Shown: piece after piece, positions 5,907-8,046 of the stretch
Numbering within the stretch: position 1 is the first letter of the stretch
Layout of the letters: the number at the start of each line of letters is the position of its first letter
From: Clostridiales bacterium
GTDB lineage: Bacteria > Bacillota_A > Clostridia > Christensenellales > Aristaeellaceae
Direction: 5' to 3'
DNA: 8,046 nucleotides
Assembly (NCBI GenBank): GCA_024684665.1
Contig: JAIKWN010000036.1
Location: 1-8,046, forward strand
Made by a program: the position numbers and the translations under genes
The notes under the pieces: model-generated
Seen by the model: the letters and a program-made list of their open reading frames with translations, nothing else
What the model was told of the DNA's origin: nothing
Database searches by the model: none

Positions 5907-6620
5907 ATGGTTTCCCTGTATTCCGATCTGCACATCCACTCCTGCCTCTCTCCCTGCGGAAGCGATGACATGACGCCGGCAAACCTCTGCGGGATGGCGA
6001 TGCTGAAGGGGCTGCAGATGATTGCCCTCACAGACCATAACGCCGCCCGCAATCTGCCGGCGGCGGAGAAATGTTGCGAAGCATACGGCCTCCTCCTGAT
6101 CCCCGGAATGGAAATCACGACGAAGGAAGAGGTGCACTGCCTGGGCTATTTTCCGACGGTGGAGACGGCTCTAGATTTCGGTGAGTTCCTGCGTCCCCAC
6201 ATGCCAAAGCCGAAGAACAAGCCGAAGCTCTTCGGCAACCAGCTGGTCATGGACGAAGACGACAACGTGATCGCAGAGGAGGACCTGCTGCTGATAGGCG
6301 CTTCCGACCTTCCGCTCTCCGAGGTCGTCCGTCGCGTGCGCGAGTTCGGCGGCGTTCCCGTTCCCGCCCACATCAACCGGGGTTCAAACGGCCTGCTGAT
6401 CAACCTGGGTTTCGTGCCGGACGACTTGGATCTTTCGGCTGTGGAAGTATGGCGCGCACTCCCCTGCCCGCATACGCCGCAGCAGGGCCGCGCCATCCTG
6501 CATTCTTCCGACGCGCACTATCTGGGCGACATTCTGGAAGCCGAAGTACAGACGACGCTGGAAGAACGGTCCGTCGGTGCGTTCCTGGAAATGCTCCGAG
6601 CAGGAAAACCAAAAAACTGA
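5907..6620 (+). CDS. PHP-domain metal-dependent phosphoesterase
   Basis: The 237-residue chain carries the expected PHP metal-site motifs in order: SDLHIHS (His9, His11), LTDHN (Asp43, His44), PGMEIT (Glu69), His77, PAHINR (His155) and SSDAHYL (Asp202, His204). These residues bind a di- or trinuclear metal centre that hydrolyses phosphoesters. Because the set looks complete, catalytic activity is likely, but the substrate is not known. It might be a nucleotide, a small phosphorylated metabolite or a nucleic-acid end. No signal peptide is present, so it is cytoplasmic. The length is right for a stand-alone PHP protein and there is no polymerase domain. ATG 5907 lies 4 nt after the preceding stop and lacks a clear ribosome binding site, so translation is probably coupled to the DRTGG gene. 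The pairing suggests the DRTGG protein senses or regulates something linked to this enzyme. Confidence 0.88.
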   Translation: MVSLYSDLHIHSCLSPCGSDDMTPANLCGMAMLKGLQMIALTDHNAARNLPAAEKCCEAYGLLLIPGMEITTKEEVHCLGYFPTVETALDFGEFLRPHMPKPKNKPKLFGNQLVMDEDDNVIAEEDLLLIGASDLPLSEVVRRVREFGGVPVPAHINRGSNGLLINLGFVPDDLDLSAVEVWRALPCPHTPQQGRAILHSSDAHYLGDILEAEVQTTLEERSVGAFLEMLRAGKPKN

Positions 6621-6625
6621 TTTTT

Positions 6626-6663
6626 AAAAATCCCATCCCCGTTCAAATGGGGGTGGATTTTTT
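6626..6663. terminator. Bidirectional terminator between the PHP and Sm-like/GNAT genes
   Basis: An interrupted stem pairs AAAATCC (6627-6633) with GGATTTT (6655-6661) and, past a bulged C, an A-T pair and a U-G wobble, CCCC (6637-6640) with GGGG. TTTTTT at 6658-6663 forms the plus-strand T-tract. On the minus strand the hairpin is followed by a run of five T, so it can also end the gene that stops at 6689. The stop codons of the two convergent genes are 68 nt apart. Confidence 0.8.
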
Positions 6664-6688
6664 GAACCGTTCTATGAGATGCGATTCG

Positions 6689-7405
6689 TCATGCTTTTCC
6701 ACAGTATTCGAAAACCAGTTTATCGTAAACCTTCTCTCCGACTACCAAGCCGTTCTTTTCGGTGCGGATGAGCCGCATCCCCGCTTTTTCGAGTACGCAC
6801 CTCGATGCTGCATTTTCCGCGGCACACCAGGCGGTCACACAGGGGATACCTTCGTCTTCCGTCAGATACGTGAGGACAGCCGTGAGCGCCTCGGTGGCGT
6901 AGCCGCGCCCTCGGCAGGGCCGGATGATGCTGAAGCCGACCTCGATCCGACCGTCGCTGTAATCGTAAGCCCCGATCGTTCCGAACTGGACGTCATCCAA
7001 ATCAATCACCCAGGCATAAAAGTGCGCTTCATCGTATCCCATGATAAACCGGCGCACAGTTTCCTCCGCCATTTCCAGGGTCGCGTAGGGATTCCAGCCT
7101 GAGTACCTGTCGATCTCTGGATCCGTTCCAAGGGTCCGGTACAACTCAGCTGCATCCTCCGCAAGGTATCTGCGAAGGATCAGGCGCTCCGTCCGAAGCT
7201 CCACCGTTCCGTGCACTTCGATCTCTTCTATGGAAGCAATGATCGAACCAGGAATGAAGCACCCTTCTATGCGGATGCAGTCTTCGTCTATGCCATATTC
7301 ATGCTGGCAATAATCGGACAAAAAGAAATCCACGACGCCGGTATGCGTTGCCCCAAAGGTTGTTTTTACATGCACATGTTTCTCATCGTATTTTGACAGG
7401 TCCAT
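6689..7405 (-). CDS. Sm-like domain fused to a RimJ/RimL-type GNAT N-acetyltransferase
   Basis: The chosen start is ATG 7405 with GGAGG 6 nt upstream, giving 238 residues. Earlier in-frame ATGs, such as 7561, fall inside the upstream transporter gene and are not supported. Residues 1-66 resemble the small beta-barrel Sm-like (LSm) proteins common in Clostridia: DLSKYDEKHVHVKT, TGVVDFFLSDY, and a closing strand IIASIEEIEV. Residues 68-235 are a GNAT fold of the RimJ/RimL group: TERLILRRY (72-80), a central strand IEVGFSI (154-160), the acetyl-CoA pyrophosphate loop RGRGYA (165-170), and NAASRCVLEKAGM (198-210). Such enzymes move an acetyl group from acetyl-CoA to an amine on a protein, antibiotic or small molecule; the acceptor is unknown. 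The protein is cytoplasmic. It lies 32 nt downstream of the transporter gene on the same strand and is probably co-transcribed with it. Confidence 0.82.
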   Translation of the reverse strand: MDLSKYDEKHVHVKTTFGATHTGVVDFFLSDYCQHEYGIDEDCIRIEGCFIPGSIIASIEEIEVHGTVELRTERLILRRYLAEDAAELYRTLGTDPEIDRYSGWNPYATLEMAEETVRRFIMGYDEAHFYAWVIDLDDVQFGTIGAYDYSDGRIEVGFSIIRPCRGRGYATEALTAVLTYLTEDEGIPCVTAWCAAENAASRCVLEKAGMRLIRTEKNGLVVGEKVYDKLVFEYCGKA

Positions 7406-7411
7406 CACAAA

Positions 7412-7416
7412 CCTCC
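7412..7416 (-). promoter_or_regulatory. Ribosome binding site that fixes the Sm-like/GNAT start
   Basis: On the minus strand GGAGG ends 6 nt before ATG 7405, inside the 32-nt gap after the transporter stop. It supports this start over longer in-frame readings that would overlap the transporter gene. Confidence 0.75.
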
Positions 7417-7437
7417 GTTTTTTGAAATCCCTCTCGT

Positions 7438-8046
7438 TCAAAACCCAAGCAGGATTTTGAGAAATAAAAGCACCAGCACCGCAAGTATGACGGGACGGAC
7501 GATCTTCGTCCCTTTCGAGAGGGCGAGGCCAGATCCCAGATAGCAGCCCACCATATTGCATACGGCGCCGGCGAGACCAAGCAGGAAAAGCACCTGCCCA
7601 TTTACAAGGTAAACTGCCAGGGAAGCGACATTTGACGCCAGATTGATGGCCTTCGCCTGCCCGTTCGCAGCGTTTACGGACATCCCGGCGAACACCGTGA
7701 AGGTGATGATCAGGAAAGTCCCGGTTCCCGGGCCATAGAATCCGTCGTATCCGCCGATGAAAAATGCGGAAAGGACGACGATCAGGAGGGTTTTTCGGTC
7801 CGCGGCAGCGCTGCCGCCCCGGTCGCGGAAGATATGCGGATTCAGCACGAAGAAAGCAGCGACCGGGAGAACGATAAAGAGGATGTACTTCATGCTCTCC
7901 TCACTGACGGAAAGCGACAGGCGCGCGCCAAGCGCAGACCCCACAAGCGCAGCAGCCACCGAGGGGCCCGCGAGCTTCGGGGAAACGAAGCCGCGCCGGA
8001 AGAACCTCGCAAACGAGAGCGACGTTCCGCAGGCGGAGGAGAGCTT
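7438..8046 (-). CDS. TSUP family (TauE/SafE-type) membrane transporter, N-terminus cut by the window edge
   Basis: The minus-strand frame is open from the right edge to a TGA at 7438-7440 and gives 202 residues. The family is usually about 250 residues, so roughly the first 50 are missing. A GTG at 7959 is not the start, because the 29 codons before it continue the family pattern (KLSSACGTSLSFARFFRRG). Hydrophobic segments fall at about 28-46, 54-71, 85-115, 126-147, 149-170 and 180-200. The loop GGYDGFYGPGTGTFL and the segment NAANGQAKAINLASNVASLAVYL are typical of the second half of TSUP proteins. Members move sulfite, sulfonates or other small organic anions across the cytoplasmic membrane; sequence alone does not give the substrate. 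The Sm-like/GNAT gene follows directly. The promoter must lie off the right edge. Confidence 0.88.
   Translation of the reverse strand, partial: KLSSACGTSLSFARFFRRGFVSPKLAGPSVAAALVGSALGARLSLSVSEESMKYILFIVLPVAAFFVLNPHIFRDRGGSAAADRKTLLIVVLSAFFIGGYDGFYGPGTGTFLIITFTVFAGMSVNAANGQAKAINLASNVASLAVYLVNGQVLFLLGLAGAVCNMVGCYLGSGLALSKGTKIVRPVILAVLVLLFLKILLGF

Noticed and set aside
5907..6620. Assigning the PHP protein as a histidinol phosphatase or DNA polymerase subunit
   Set aside because: No histidine-biosynthesis or polymerase neighbours or domains are present. The PHP motifs alone do not give the substrate.
7406..7561. Longer start (ATG 7561) for the Sm-like/GNAT protein
   Set aside because: The extension overlaps the transporter gene in another frame and adds residues unlike any domain. 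ATG 7405 has a proper ribosome binding site.

Overview
The window looks like chromosomal DNA from a Bacillota (Firmicutes) bacterium, most likely a GC-rich clostridial, gut-type anaerobe. The reasons are strong AGGAGG-type ribosome binding sites about 7 nt before most starts, simple Sec signal peptides with no Gram-negative outer-membrane features, and protein families typical of Clostridia: a DRTGG protein next to a PHP protein, an Sm-like domain fused to a GNAT acetyltransferase, and a secreted flavinylated FAD reductase. A genus cannot be assigned from sequence alone. No rRNA, tRNA, CRISPR array, insertion sequence or phage gene was seen.

Layout from left to right: (1) the 3' end of a tyrosine-phosphatase-type gene (+), closed by a strong terminator at 673-707. 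(2) A 698-residue secreted flavoprotein (-, 741-2837) with two FMN-attachment domains and an FAD reductase domain. It is divergent from a LysR-type regulator (+, 2996-3874) across a 158-bp intergenic region that carries a promoter and two small dyads. (3) A bidirectional terminator (3913-3944), then an unrecognised secreted protein (-, 3997-5274) with a near-consensus promoter (TTGACA-N17-TATGAT). (4) A two-gene operon on the + strand: a DRTGG-domain protein (5558-5902) and, 4 nt downstream, a PHP-family phosphoesterase (5907-6620), ended by another apparently bidirectional terminator. (5) A minus-strand pair entering from the right edge: a TSUP (TauE/SafE-type) membrane transporter whose N-terminus is cut off by the window edge, and 32 nt downstream the Sm-like/GNAT fusion (6689-7405).

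The gene sets look like independent transcription units rather than one pathway. The clearest functional unit is the LysR/flavoprotein pair: a cytoplasmic regulator that probably controls an extracytoplasmic reductase loaded with covalent FMN by an ApbE-type transferase encoded elsewhere. The reductase keeps the FAD fold, but the residues that bind and protonate substrate in fumarate reductase do not seem to be there, so its electron acceptor is probably something other than fumarate. That is the most interesting point in the window. No complete new multi-gene system is evident.
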